Made by a program: the position numbers and the translations under genes. From Crambe crambe (lineage: Eukaryota > Porifera > Demospongiae > Poecilosclerida > Crambeidae), in contig OZ004588.1 in the NCBI GenBank assembly GCA_963924555.1, positions 4,526,001-4,590,000 of the forward strand: a stretch of 64,000 bases of DNA. The letters are read 5' to 3'. Of the stretch, positions 24,111 through 34,965 are shown piece by piece; position 1 is the stretch's first letter; every line of letters begins with the position of its first letter. The notes beneath the pieces are model-generated. The model was not told the DNA's origin, ran no database searches, and was given only the letters and a program-made list of their open reading frames with translations.

Positions 24111-24372
24111 CTACACAGCGAAAAATCTACAACTTGTAAGCATTCTGTAACAGGTATGTAACAGAACAAAAATCCGTAAACCCTAGGCACCGGAAGTACT
24201 AATTTTTGATCTGTAGGCAGTTGGTGGGGCAGCAGGTCTGATACAGTCCAAAAATACGGACCTGTTACAGACTTGTAGATTTTACTGACCTGTTACAGAC
24301 CTGTGTACAGGTCATAACTGGTATGTGGGGCAGTCCAGACCTGTTACAAGTTGTAGATTTTTCGCTGTGTAG
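24111..24372. mobile_element. 262-bp MITE with perfect 29-bp inverted ends
   Basis: The left end CTACACAGCGAAAAATCTAC plus AACTTGTAA is exactly mirrored at 24344-24372. Inside are repeated GACCTGTTACAG words. A diverged relative lies at about 14650-14900. No obvious target duplication flanks it. Family unassigned. Confidence 0.75.
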
Positions 24373-24379
24373 GCAACAC

Positions 24380-24665
24380 TCGCCCAGCTTGCAGTGCAAA
24401 GGGCTAGGGCTAGGGCTAGTACTTAGTTTTGTATGCATGCAGCTGCCTGCCACTTAGCTACATAACTCGACAGCAAACTATCGGCTAGGAATACTATACT
24501 TGCTGCTCACTCACTTGCTGTCTAACAGTTCTACAGCCTTTGTGGCAGCAGGCACAAAGCTTATCTAAGCTGCTTGTAGGCACTAGGCTTATCTAAGTGC
24601 TTTGAGGTAAGCATTACAGTTTGCTATGTAGCTATGCAGCTGCCTGCCACTTGAATACACAAATG
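24380..24665. repeat. Dispersed MITE family (CAGCTGCCTGCCACTT)
   Basis: Carries TATGCAGCTGCCTGCCACTT twice (about 24437 and 24635) and CTAGGCTTATCTAAGTGC. Related sequence, in either orientation, is at 46140-46350, 56880-57260, 60825-60950, 26975-27005 and 53160-53260. Non-coding; also contains three GGGCTA repeats near 24402. Confidence 0.55.
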
Positions 24666-24941
24666 AATAGTATCAGCACAAAAGCTCAATATCCAGAGCT
24701 TCTGGTGTAGTTCAATTAGGCGCAGTTTCACAATAATTATTTCTCAAAATTATTATGGAGTAGGTCAAACTTCAGCTCCGCGGTCACACCATCAGGCAGG
24801 CAGGTTCGCACTATTAGATTTTCTCTCCAGATCTCACACTCGATATCCAGAGCTCAATATGTGCAAGGATTTCTTATACAAACTTCAACTTATTGGTCCG
24901 TAGTTGACCAATAAAACTCCCAACATTAATGTTCCTCCCCA

Positions 24942-25293
24942 CATCCCCCTTACCTTTTAAGCAAGGTTGCACAAATAGGCCTGCTCTTTAGTCCATGCAT
25001 GAAAAAACACAGTACATCATGTAATTGAGTCACTTAAACAGCAACACCAGCTGTATTATGATCTTAACGATCCTGGAGAGTTTTCATCTTAGGCTGAGCA
25101 GGAATTAAATATCAATATTTCTTTGCAGTATATTTTGACCGTATATGACGTGACTCATGATCCTCAAACAGTTAAATTCAAAAGGCAAAGAACCTGCATA
25201 ATAGCTCCTTTGATTGGTATCCATTTGTCTAGATCGAACAGTGGTGTTACGATATGACTGCTTGTAAAGAAAGCATGAAAGTTCTGTAGCTAG
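24942..25293. repeat. Dispersed repeat, copy B (partner 4535-4855)
   Basis: Direct copy of 4535-4855 with the same ordered blocks and small indels; unassigned family without coding capacity. Confidence 0.65.
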
Positions 25294-28200
25294 ACTATGC
25301 TTACTCTAATAGGTACATAGACCAAAGTCCTGATACCCAGGTCCACAAAGAAGGAAAATAGGTCGAAAAGTTACTACTCGACATAGCCTTCTGGAGTTCA
25401 CAACGGAAATTACTCCCTATACAAAATTGTACAGAAAAATATAGGCTTAGCATGTGATTGCTGATTGTATTGTGCCATAAGATTATACAAAAAATAGTAA
25501 CCTATAATCTGTCTATTTTGATATAAACTTTAGGCCTAGAAAAAATTTTAATGGCATCCTCAACTTCACATAGTTTAGATTCAAGTTCCATTCGCTTCTG
25601 CTGCTGCTTTAAACTGCGACACACTATCGGTAGTGACAAAAGTTCTGCTGTTAAACTTCCTTTGTCTTTATAATAACAATAATCAATAAATAGGCATGTA
25701 TGTTTATAGCACTGCAGTACAAGCAGGGCTCACAGTAACACTGTCCCAGACATGATTATGTATGGAAACATTGGTTGGACAAAGGCAGAAAATTAGTCTG
25801 GAAAATGTCCTGTGACTGGCTGTTATTGTGAGCACTGATCTGATGGTCAGTTTGTTTTACTATACTAGTTGTAAGCTTATAAGTAACATACTTTCTTGTA
25901 AACTTTGAAGAGTGTTATTTTTATCTTTAGTAGGCATCAGAATATGACCATCAGGTACACTTGGATCAGGTGAGGATGCTTCTTCCATCAGCTTCTGCTC
26001 GAGCCACATCTTTTTCCTTAGCTGCAAACTATGAAAGAAAATGTATTATGAGCAAGAAAAGCTACATATCACCAGACCCTTGGACTCATGCCATGCACAC
26101 TCAGGGCTGGCTGTGCCAGATACAGTATGGCATCATATGCCAGAACCATAATTCTGGGCACATGTGCAAACAGTAGGTACCAGGTTCTATTTCCCACCCC
26201 TGCAGAGCCTGGGTAAGACATTATGTATAGCTACACACACATGCAAACTAACACAAGCTGATGAACTGACTGTTGCAAGCTCTGATATTTTTTATAGACT
26301 GCAACTACAATTTAACTCACAGGGTGTATACATTTAGAATAGGTGTTTGTAGTTTATTGGTCCAACTAAAGGACAATTGTACTAACTAGAAAATGTCAAA
26401 TTTCCCCCCAAATAGCTAATAAGCTACCAACAAATGAAAGGAAACTGCAACCTTACTATTTTGGTATTTCTCCAGTTTTATATTCTAGCAATGTCTTCTT
26501 CGGTCTTGTACTAGTAGTTGAAACACGCATTGGTGTTTGGCCAACAATCTTTTTATTCACCAATATGAAATTCTGTATAAAATTAACATACATAATTATG
26601 AAGCCTTGACTAAGTTTGGACTGCAACATCAGTACTAGATGCCCTTAATAAATAATATTTTATATACTGTATTAACTCAATAAGTTCATTGCAGGTGTTA
26701 TTGTACAAGTAGTTCTTTGGCCTGCAATTGAAACTTTACAAGTTAGTGCACATAACTTCAAGGTGAAATTTTCAACTAATTGATGAAATCTCCTGCACAG
26801 TAGCCTGATAAATGCACACAGATGCATTTCCTTTTCTTTTTTTTTGTATGTAATTTTTTGTGGTCATACAGGCTCTGGGTCAAAGTAAATGAGTAATAAG
26901 AAAACAGTAATTAGTGTTTGTGTCACACCATGTGAGAAATTTTGTTGCCAAAGTTATAAATTAGTTGATACATAAAGCACTTACATAAGCCTAGCACTTA
27001 CAAACCACATTATAGGTAAGCCTAGGGCCCTTCTAAGCTACAATTGGGGCACTTGACATCACATAACCATTGTTATATTTTCCTATACACACATCAGATG
27101 ATGACTTGGTAATGTTTGCCTTGGGTAAACGGAGCATGAATGCTCACCCCATAAAGTTTACAGCAAATTTATATGGGATTGGAAACACAAGAAATACACA
27201 CTAAATTGTTGTCATGGAGCTGGAGTGATGCCTATGTATTTTATACACTACCTAGCTTAGGTGGTTTTAGAATTAACATGCTGACAGCAATATCTACCTA
27301 AAGCCTTCACAAACGAGTTGGTACTTTACTCATCATGGATTTGAGAATGTTGCTTCCCTCGCCAATTGAATATGTTACATGAACATACCCTAGTCTAAGT
27401 GCTTGTGGTAAACATTACTCAACAGCAATAGAGCCTATCCAAAGGAATACTCAAATGAATTTGAGCAATAATACACATTGCCCTAGTACTACACATGCTC
27501 TTTCGTGCAATTTGGGTATTAATGCACTCAAAAGCATGTGATTACCTGTTCAATGCCCCACTGTATTAAGCCTTTAAAGCGTCTGGTTGAAGCATGATTA
27601 CTAGGGGGGCACTAGTCCCAATTTAGTAAGGATCATTAATTTTAACGCATTGCACGTGCTATCTATATCCGGCAGTCGAATTAACTGATAGCCTTGGAGG
27701 TGGAGCCAGCAAGAAAAAATATTTAAGCATCCAATCTAATTATGGCTTCAAGAAATGTTGCAAGTATGAAATATGCTAGAAATAAGTGTTGAATAAGTAC
27801 GTATTTTAGATTTTCTGCCACAGACATACATGTATAACTATTTGGCCAACATTATGTTTCCTGTCACCTGCCTGCATCGATTTTATGATACTACATCCAA
27901 ATATAACTGTGCATGCTCAGTAATGACATCATTGGAAATTATAGCACATATATACATAGCCTGAATTCTTTAGCTAGTAGCTGCCTAGATGTTTGTCAAT
28001 GTCCAGGTAGTTACAGGTTTGGGGAAGCCTTTATCATTGAAATTCAAGTTTTTGTAAACTATTTACTGCTCTACCAGCCGGATTTTTCAACTGTCAGTGT
28101 GTTCCCATTACAGATGCGCTAAAGAAAGCTACACTTCTCCGTACGCATGTTGGCAGCAAAGTTGAACAGTTGATGATTACCAGCAGTTCTCAATCAGTAC

Positions 28201-29220
28201 TTAATATTTGCTCTCAATTCATCAAGTTCCTTGTAGATGTAATGTATTAATAATAATAACCTCCCTCCTGCACGCACTGATATTCAGGCCAATAGGGGAC
28301 AGGAAACAATTATAGTGAATCCCAACTGATTGCTTACCCCCCTGCTGTGTATGCACAAGGCCAATAAATAGACTATTTCATAGGTAATCACATGTTTTTG
28401 AGTGCAACTTGGGTATAATTGCATGAGAAACTGGCTAGGTAATTGTACTAGGTGAAGCTGAGTGCAATTTTAGACAGTTTTGAATGCCAAATTGCATGAA
28501 AAAGTATGTGATTGCCTATTAATCCTCTGGTAGATTACTTGTACCAGCCAGCCAGCTGCTGTTAATATGAACCTATAATGCTTGCCATAAAATGCTTACA
28601 TAACTGGAGGCCAACAATCTTAGATAACCTATGAAAAGACATCTTCAGAAACATTGTTACTATGGCCATGCCTTTGATGTATGGCTTCATTATAGCATAG
28701 AAAGCCCATAGGCAATTACTGTGATATTCTGTTTTAAAAATTGTGTTGTTAGCTATATCTATAATCGTCAAGCATAAGGCTCATTACCAGACATAGGTTC
28801 TTGTCCAACCTTCAGTGAAGCGCCTTCCCAGGGATAGCCCCGAAATTTGCTACCTTATACTAAAGTGATAGGTTGGGTTACTGTGTTTTATGACAATAGG
28901 CTATAGAACTTTGGATGTATATGATACACAGAAGTTAATCATTGCTATTGCTAAGCTATAATAATGCATGACAAAATTATCCAGGGGTATTCCTTTTGTA
29001 GACAAGACTCAAGAAGTCAATGTACAGTAGCTGCTGAGTGTTTCATGGAAAGTTCAAAGTTCATAATGGTGCTGCTGTGTTTTACCATAAAGCCATAGTT
29101 TAACTGGCTTGTACTATAACTGGTTTGTCGCTATACAGCTAAGAAATCAAGGTCAAACTGCATAACTGACTTAACTTAATTTGGTTAGACTAATGATTCT
29201 TTGAAAATTTAATTATCTTA
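25294..29220. other. Non-coding, MITE-rich interval
   Basis: No gene recognised. It holds the second CAGGGCTCACAGTAACA MITE (25724-25837), a partial GGGATTGGAAACAC end (27177-27190) and copies of the GCATGTGATTACCT MITE (27500-27550; 28382-28520). Short frames at 25961-26176, 27913-28122 and 28562-28771 carry no motifs. Confidence 0.5.
25724..25837. mobile_element. hAT-like MITE, second copy
   Basis: The ends CAGGGCTCACAGTAACAC and TGTTATTGTGAGCACTG pair like those of 8136-8302, and the interior words GACATGATTAT, GGACAAAGGCAGAAAAT and AATGTCCTGTGACTG are shared. It is shorter by an internal deletion. Confidence 0.7.
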
Positions 29221-29225
29221 GACTA

Positions 29226-29290
29226 TAGAGCGTTTGCACTTGACGTCACAAACCACGCCCCTCAACCGCGCGGCCATTTTGGTGCACAAT
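29226..29290 (+). promoter_or_regulatory. Left terminal region: TIR, CRE-like and YY1-like motifs
   Basis: Contains the terminal TAGAGCGTTTG, a palindromic TGACGTCA (29241-29248, CRE/ATF-like) and CGGCCATTTTGG (29271-29282, whose inverse matches the YY1 core AAnATGGC). It lies 72-136 bp upstream of the transposase ATG, so it probably doubles as promoter and transposase-binding site. The binding factors are inference. Confidence 0.5.
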
Positions 29291-29361
29291 GCAGCTGTAG
29301 CTGCAGCTGCATTGTGGTTTTTAGCTCGTTATTTTTCCTGTAAGTACTCCAGCTAGTTGAA

Positions 29362-30925
29362 ATGGTTATTTGTATTGTTCCTGGGTGCTCCAAGCGTTCG
29401 GACAGAGATAAGGGTGTAGCTTTTTTCAGACTTCCCACCATTAGAACTGGAAAGAATGAGGAGGAGTTGGAGCTGAGCAGGAGAAGAAGAGCTGGCTATT
29501 TGGCTGCAATTGGTAGAGACTTAAGTAGTCATGATTTAAGAAATGTCAGAATTTGTTCCAAGCATTTTATTTCTGGAAGGCCAGCTTATTTGTTCGACCA
29601 ATTCAATCCTGACTGGCTTCCCACACAAAATGTGAGGTCTAGATGCAACATGAAAGCATTACATCAGTGTCATGACCGCTATCTCCGAAGAAAGTCCAGA
29701 AATGCACGCATTCATGCACCACCAACAGAACCAGTTAAATCATCAACAACACCAGTTACTTCCATTGATTCAGCACACATTCATGCAGCACCAACAGAAA
29801 CAGTAAAATTAACACCAGTTACTTCCGTTGATTCAGTTAATGTATTGATTGAAGCAGATGAGCCATCAACTGATGATATACCTGCTACCAAAGTCAGCAG
29901 ATACTCAGATGCACAGAGCCAAACTGAGGATAATATTGCACAATTAAGAACTGAACTGAACAAATGCTTATGAAACCATACACACTACTTTAAGGACCAA
30001 AGTTAGTAAGATTACTCCCTTCACTGAATTAACTCCACAGGATCAACAAAAGAAATTTATTAAGCACTACACAGGGTTACCTAGTTTTGAAGTACTTAAG
30101 GCAGTGTATGACTTTGTCTCCTCCAGTAGCAAATTTGGAAACACAAAATTGGAACCATTTAGAGAGTTTGTGCTTACACTGGTGAAACTACGGCATAATT
30201 TCACTTACCAAGACCTTGCATATCGTTTTGATGTACACTATTCTACTGTATCAAGGATTTTTTTGAAGTGGTTAACCATTATGGATATTAGGCTCGGTCC
30301 TTTGATTATCTGGCCCACAAGAGAGATACTGTGGAAAACTACACCAGAGTGCTTTCATGAAGAATTTGGGTGTAAAGTGTGTGTGATATTGGATTGTTTT
30401 GAAGTATTTATTGAAAGACCATCCAACCTCCTTACTCGTGCATGTACATGGTCCTCATATAAACACCACAATACCGTCAAATTTCTCATTGGCATTGCTC
30501 CTCAAGGTACTGTTTCTTATATTTCTGCTGCCTGGGGTGGAAGGGTGAGTGACAAGTATTTGACTGAGAATTGTGGAGTTCTGAACAAATTGCTACCTGG
30601 TGATATTGTACTAGCTGATCGGGGATTTGACATTGCTGATTCAGTCAGTGCATTTCAGGCCAGGTTACACATTCCAGCATTTACAAGAGGGAAGGACCAA
30701 TTATCAGCAGCAGAAGTTGAAGAGACCAGATCTCTGGCTAATGTACGCATACATGTAGAAAGGGTTATTGGTGCAGTACGCCAAAAGTTCTCCATTTTAC
30801 AGGGAACACTTCCCATTGATATGATCACAATGAGAGCTGGAGAGGAGTGTCCAATCGTTGATAGGATAGGCAGAGTTTGTTGTGCCCTCAGCAATATTTG
30901 TGACTCAGTTGTGCCATTTAATTGA
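29362..30925 (+). CDS. THAP-domain DDE transposase (one frameshift)
   Basis: The first frame (29362-29973) starts at an ATG with a C2CH THAP zinc finger: C4 and C9, C65 and H68, with FNPDWLP near residue 81. A linker and the beginning of a coiled coil follow. The reading then continues one frame over: the second frame is open back to about 29957 and runs to 30925. It contains the stretch TPFTELTPQ before a helix-turn-helix ([10 protein letters not shown]...STVSRIF, residues 33-53 from GTG 30104). The DDE_Tnp_4 catalytic core follows, with D97 (LDCFE), D172 (ADRGFD) and E219 (HVERV). The switch around 29957-29973 is a single-base frame change, either an inactivating mutation or a sequence error; no intron signs are seen. 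Its presumed role is binding the element ends and moving the element. The partner gene is convergent, with about 100 bp between stops. Confidence 0.88.
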
Positions 30926-31026
30926 CTAGAGATCATAAATCCTCATCATTATTAGCTACATTAAAACATGATTACATAATAATATAATGATAATCTGTTA
31001 GTAGCTATAGTGTATACACGATGTTA

Positions 31027-32964
31027 CTACTCTTCCCTCTTTCTCCTCTTTCTTGAATATTCAGGAAGTAATCTGCAATCAGGGCAGTAGCATCTACATT
31101 TTGGAACTGACTTTAGCTTCAAACATTTGGTATGAAACCATTCAATTGAGCATTGAGGATTGTCGCACCCAATCATTTCTGACGAGGCGGAGCCATCTGT
31201 GGGTTCTGGCTGTCTACAGTAGCAGTAAAGATGTTTTGTGGGTTCTGTAGTTTCGCTGACTGAAGCTGAGGTACTAGCTGCAGATGTGCAGGTTCTTGGA
31301 GTGGCATTTTGGATTGGTCTTGTGTACCACTTTCCAACAAGTTCTGGTAAAATGCAGACCTTAAAGAAATGTTCTGCTTTGCTGACACAGACATGCCAAA
31401 ATTCAGGATCAGGGTAAATCCTTTCAATATGCATGCTAGGACTACTTTCAGGAAATGTGCAGACACAAAAATCGCAGTATGCTACTTCATAAACAAAGAT
31501 CTGTGCTTGCACTTGGTAATAGTAGGCATGCTTTTTATCGAGATGAATTGAACCATCCACAACTATTAAACATGACTTGCTATTCAAAACAGTTGCTTCA
31601 ATATCTTCATCTTTGTTGCAAAGTGGACACTTGATCTCAACTGCACCCTTTCCACAACAATCACATGCAACGATGCTATCTGGGGAGGCACCAAGGTGTG
31701 GCCATTTGGGATTGAGAAACAGGCCACAATTTTTTACTGAAAAAACTTGATGCTTACTTGACTGACTGCTAGTATACTGCTCCAGTGCAAAAGTCTCATG
31801 TTGACAACCCCACTGTGTGGCTTGGGTGCATATCTTGTATGCCTCTGGATAACAGATGGCCTTGACCAATGATTGTGATGGCATAGCTGGATCAGTATGG
31901 CAGGCTTGCTTCATACGAGATGCAGTAATTCTCCCTGCTCTGAATTTAAACCACAATTTAGATTCAGTTTGCTTCACTGTTTCTTCTCTGACAGCTTTAG
32001 CCATATCATTAGTAATATTGATAGTAACAGAATCACAAACCAATAATAATTCTGAGTAGGTAAGAGCAAGATATTTTGATTCATAGAGAGAATGGAGGGG
32101 TGAAGGAAAATTGCCATTTCTGGTTTTCGGAATATACCTATCACAGAACTTCGGGACTACAGAAAGAATTGCTGGATTATTATCCGACTGAGAAAGAAGA
32201 CTAAAGAATGATTGAAGTTCAGATATATCTGGTGGGATTGCACTTTGTTTGGTGGATGGAGTGGATGAGGATGCTGATAAACTGCCAGTTGCAATAGAAT
32301 TGTCGATCTTATTTTTTTTACTATTCGGGGAGGAAAAGTCTATATTTTTAACCTGCAAATAAGGAATCTTATTTTGAAAAGCAGGAATAAGCCATTGACA
32401 TTCTTGTTGTGTGCAAGTAGGCTTGCCAGCAATCCTCACCACAGTCTCCAGGTGGAAGAGAATAGCAGCTATGTGAGTACAGACCTCACCGAGACCAGCC
32501 ATGCACTTGCAATGAGCGCAGCAAACCTCTCCAGTTTCTTCCATGATGATCCAGCACATTAGAGGTGGTTCATTACAAGACTGAGAATGTCTAACCTATT
32601 ATAATTAAAGCTCTATAATTAATTTTTATGGGGCAATGATAGCTATATACATTATACATACTTTTCCAGTGACAACATACTTCTCTTCTAACTTCCAAGT
32701 AGTTACATTCTTTATCCAGCCACTAGTAAACTGGTTGTATGCTTCCAGTGATTTATAAGCCTTGAATTGCTTTGCAGAGATGTAGCTAGTTTGGAGCACC
32801 AGGTAAGAAACTAAGTCAGCAGAAGTAAAGGGAGGAGGTGTGGTGGGAGACTCTTTGTGAGTTTTTGTACTGATGCAGAACGGATCTATTCCTCCAATCA
32901 GTTGCAACTTCTGCAAATATCTTTGTTTGGCTTCTAGTGGAAGTTTCTGAGCGTAGCAGGACAT
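31027..32964 (-). CDS. SWIM / YqaJ nuclease / PHD protein of the transposon
   Basis: Two exons: 32964-32662 (starts ATG, 101 codons) and 32595-31027, with a 66-bp GT-AG intron in phase 0, giving about 623 residues without internal stops. Exon 1 holds an SADLVSYLVLQTSY ... EAYNQFTSGW block typical of this protein class. Near residues 130-142 is a SWIM zinc finger (C-K-C-M ... C-T-H). The middle holds a YqaJ/PD-(D/E)XK nuclease: SKLWFKFRAGRITASRM, then GASPDSIV and VEIKCP (catalytic D and ExK) and a QVQAQIFV motif. At about 558-609 is a PHD finger (CYC ... C-x4-C ... H-x2-C ... CPDC). The role in transposition (end processing or repair) is inferred from the nuclease fold. The gene sits inside the right end of the element, 111 bp from its tip. 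Confidence 0.9.
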
Positions 32965-33008
32965 GGTGTGTGGTTAGACAGACATACCGCAAAAATGCAG
33001 CTGCAGTA

Positions 33009-33075
33009 ATTGTGCACCAAAATGGCCGTGCACGTTCATGACGTCATCATTCGTGACGTCACTACAAACGCTCTA
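33009..33075 (-). promoter_or_regulatory. Right terminal region: TIR with two CRE-like palindromes
   Basis: The mirror of the left end, with TGACGTCA at 33039-33046 and 33054-33061 and CCAAAATGGCCG at 33018-33029. It lies directly upstream of the minus-strand ATG at 32964, so it is the likely promoter of the YqaJ gene. Factor identity is inferred from motif shape only. Confidence 0.5.
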
Positions 33076-33117
33076 TAGCTAGTCACAATCAAGGAATCTC
33101 ATTGGTCCATTTGGTGA

Positions 33118-33180
33118 ATTCTATTCACTCCTTATGGCACTTAGAATCACGCCTTAGAATTCACTTGCCCTAGGTAAACC
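33118..33180. repeat. Short MITE copy (partner 17400-17470)
   Basis: Inverted copy of the 17400-17470 element, with CCATTTGGTGAATTCTA and TAGAATTCACTTGCCC at the ends. Confidence 0.55.
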
Positions 33181-33354
33181 CGGTAAAGATGGTCATTCCA
33201 ATTGGTCCAATTCTAGCAACGCATCGCGGTGGCCACGGTTATCATTTCTAGGTGCGCTCTGATTCATGTTTGTTGCATTTAAAAACCATGGTTATTGTTT
33301 CCAAGTGCGTGTTGAGGTAAGTTAAACAACTCCAGTGATTGGCTATAGTCTAAA

Positions 33355-33504
33355 TAAGTTAGACACCTCGACCAACGGGATCTACGGTCTATTTAGAAAC
33401 CTTTGGGCCCTTAGTAGCGCCCTCGCTGCGCTCGGGACGCTACAGCCCAGGGCTCTCAGGTTTCTAAATAGACCGTAGATCCCTTGGTCTCGTTGTCTAA
33501 CTTA
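33355..33504. mobile_element. 150-bp fold-back element
   Basis: The two arms (TAAGTTAGACACCTCGACCA then GGGATCTACGGTCTATTTAG; inverse at 33462-33504) pair almost completely around a GC-richer loop with CCCTCGCTGCGCTCGGG. A diverged relative with the same arm words (GGGATCTAC, TTTAAGAGACCC) lies at 56440-56583. Probably a MITE. Confidence 0.7.
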
Positions 33505-34777
33505 TATTTAGTGACTAGTTGGATCCCTCTGTAGAGGGATGTACTCTTAATGGAGTGTAAGTCATAATATAAATTTGGATCTATTATGTAAAACAAGTAT
33601 TATGTACCTGTTATACAATACATATTGGCCATTCTTCAACTACATACACACCTTTTTAGATGATTTCTCAGGAGCTGAATGAGGGCGTGACTTCTATAAC
33701 AGTGAATATGAAGATAATAAGATATAACGAGTGTGATGTCTGCTTTAACTTAGTGAACACTTCCACATACTCAATTTCTCTAATGCATTTGCTATCTATT
33801 GTAAAGTGTGTGCTGCCCTACAATCTGCATGCTAACCTTTATATACTCAGTTACTTTAGGCTTTATGGACTTATAGAGTACAGATGATCTTAGAGAAGGA
33901 TTCACCACCAAGTCTGGATTACATGTTTGTCTGCTAATATGTCGAACATGAAGAACATTCTCTTTAATATGATTCCTTGGTAGTGTTTCTGGAATAAATA
34001 TAGAAGAGATGGGATAACTGATCTTGGGGTATCAACAGATTGCTTAGTAGTTACAGCTTTAATCATATATTCCCGTTCACTCACCCCTATTGATTCGCAT
34101 GAAATACAAACTCACTTACTAACAGATTGCTAATTAGTAGTTACAAATTGCTTAGTAGTTACAACTTGAAATAAATTCACTTCCTAACAGAGTGCTAGTA
34201 GTTACAGCTTGAAATAAATTCACTTACTAACAGATCGCTTAGTAGTTATAGCTTGAAACACTTGCTTAATAGTCCCATCTTGATGTTGGCTAGCAATATG
34301 TTCAGCTTCAGGTTTAATCCTAGGCCTAGAGCAGACATATTAACAATTAACAAGTGTATAGCGGGATGACTAAAAATAACACCGAAATTCATTTATAAAT
34401 GCTTGTCACATGTGCCTATGTAGATGCATAGGGCAAGAAGCCTTGATTATTTCATCTTTCAGTGATTACATGCAGCACCATAGCTGTTTCTAAATTGATG
34501 GAAGATAAAGGTATCACTGCCAGATAAGTTTATTAGAGCTGTTCGAAAAGGGATGAGGTATATACACATAATACCTATACCACATAATGTATAACACACT
34601 TTGGGTACGTACCTGCACATGTAGCTACATCATTCTTACTTAAATACTTGTGAAAAGAGGGATTTTTCAGATCTGTCATAACCAGGATCGGGAGGAATGG
34701 GTGCAGAGTACAAGGACATCATAGTTGAGAGTTCAGAGCTGTCAAAATAATAACTATTCCTAGTTAAAGCGACCATA
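33505..34777. other. Intergenic, short reiterations
   Basis: No gene. Near 34090-34260 a CTAACAGATTGCT...TAGTAGTTACA motif is reiterated four times as a degenerate tandem array. Two 60-75 codon frames (33660 plus, 34084 minus) show no motif. Confidence 0.45.
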
Positions 34778-34781
34778 AAAC

Positions 34782-34795
34782 GTTGCTATAGCAAC
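34782..34795 (+). promoter_or_regulatory. RFX-type X-box palindrome upstream of STRAP
   Basis: GTTGCTATAGCAAC is a perfect two-half X-box and sits at the centre of a 22-bp perfect palindrome (34778-34799). It is 171 bp upstream of the STRAP ATG in a short CpG-rich patch (34795-34920: CGCGCGAGCGCG, GCTCGCGCGCGCGAG and an ACGT microsatellite). RFX factors bind this motif. Regulation of STRAP by RFX is inference. Confidence 0.55.
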
Positions 34796-34965
34796 GTTTC
34801 CGCGCGAGCGCGATATTCCGTAGCTCACGCGCGTGCTACTGTATTTTTTAGCATAAATTCATATCATGTACGTACGTACGTACGTACGTACAACCGCAGC
34901 TCGCGCGCGCGAGGGCGACCACTGTATAACTATTGCCTGTAAAATAGGATCGGGAGCGGTCGACC

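Larger units (their letters stand above)
29226..33075. mobile_element. ISL2EU-like DNA transposon, near-complete
   Basis: The ends TAGAGCGTTTG...TGACGTCAC are inverted at 29226 and 33075, each bordered by TA (29224-29225; 33076-33077). A second identical 19-bp block (GGCCATTTTGGTGCACAAT) lies 46-64 bp from each end region (29272-29290; 33009-33027 inverted). Between them are two convergent genes, THAP+DDE transposase and SWIM+YqaJ+PHD protein. From memory, a TA duplication with a transposase plus a YqaJ-type nuclease defines the ISL2EU (earlier IS4EU) superfamily; Harbinger would give a 3-bp duplication. TA sits in a TATA palindrome, so a 4-bp duplication cannot be excluded. Confidence 0.85.

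Noticed and set aside
19048..24372. One large piggyBac element bounded by TAAGAGGTTT ends
   Set aside because: No inverse TAAGAGGTTT end was found downstream of the transposase and no TTAA duplication is evident.
24400..24420. AGGGCTAGGGCTAGGGCTAG as telomeric sequence
   Set aside because: The unit is GGGCTA and it occurs about three times only, inside a MITE copy.
29226..33075. Harbinger or P-element identity for the THAP-bearing transposon
   Set aside because: Harbinger gives a 3-bp duplication and P elements 8 bp; here only TA (or palindromic TATA) is repeated, and the YqaJ partner is not part of either family as I know them.
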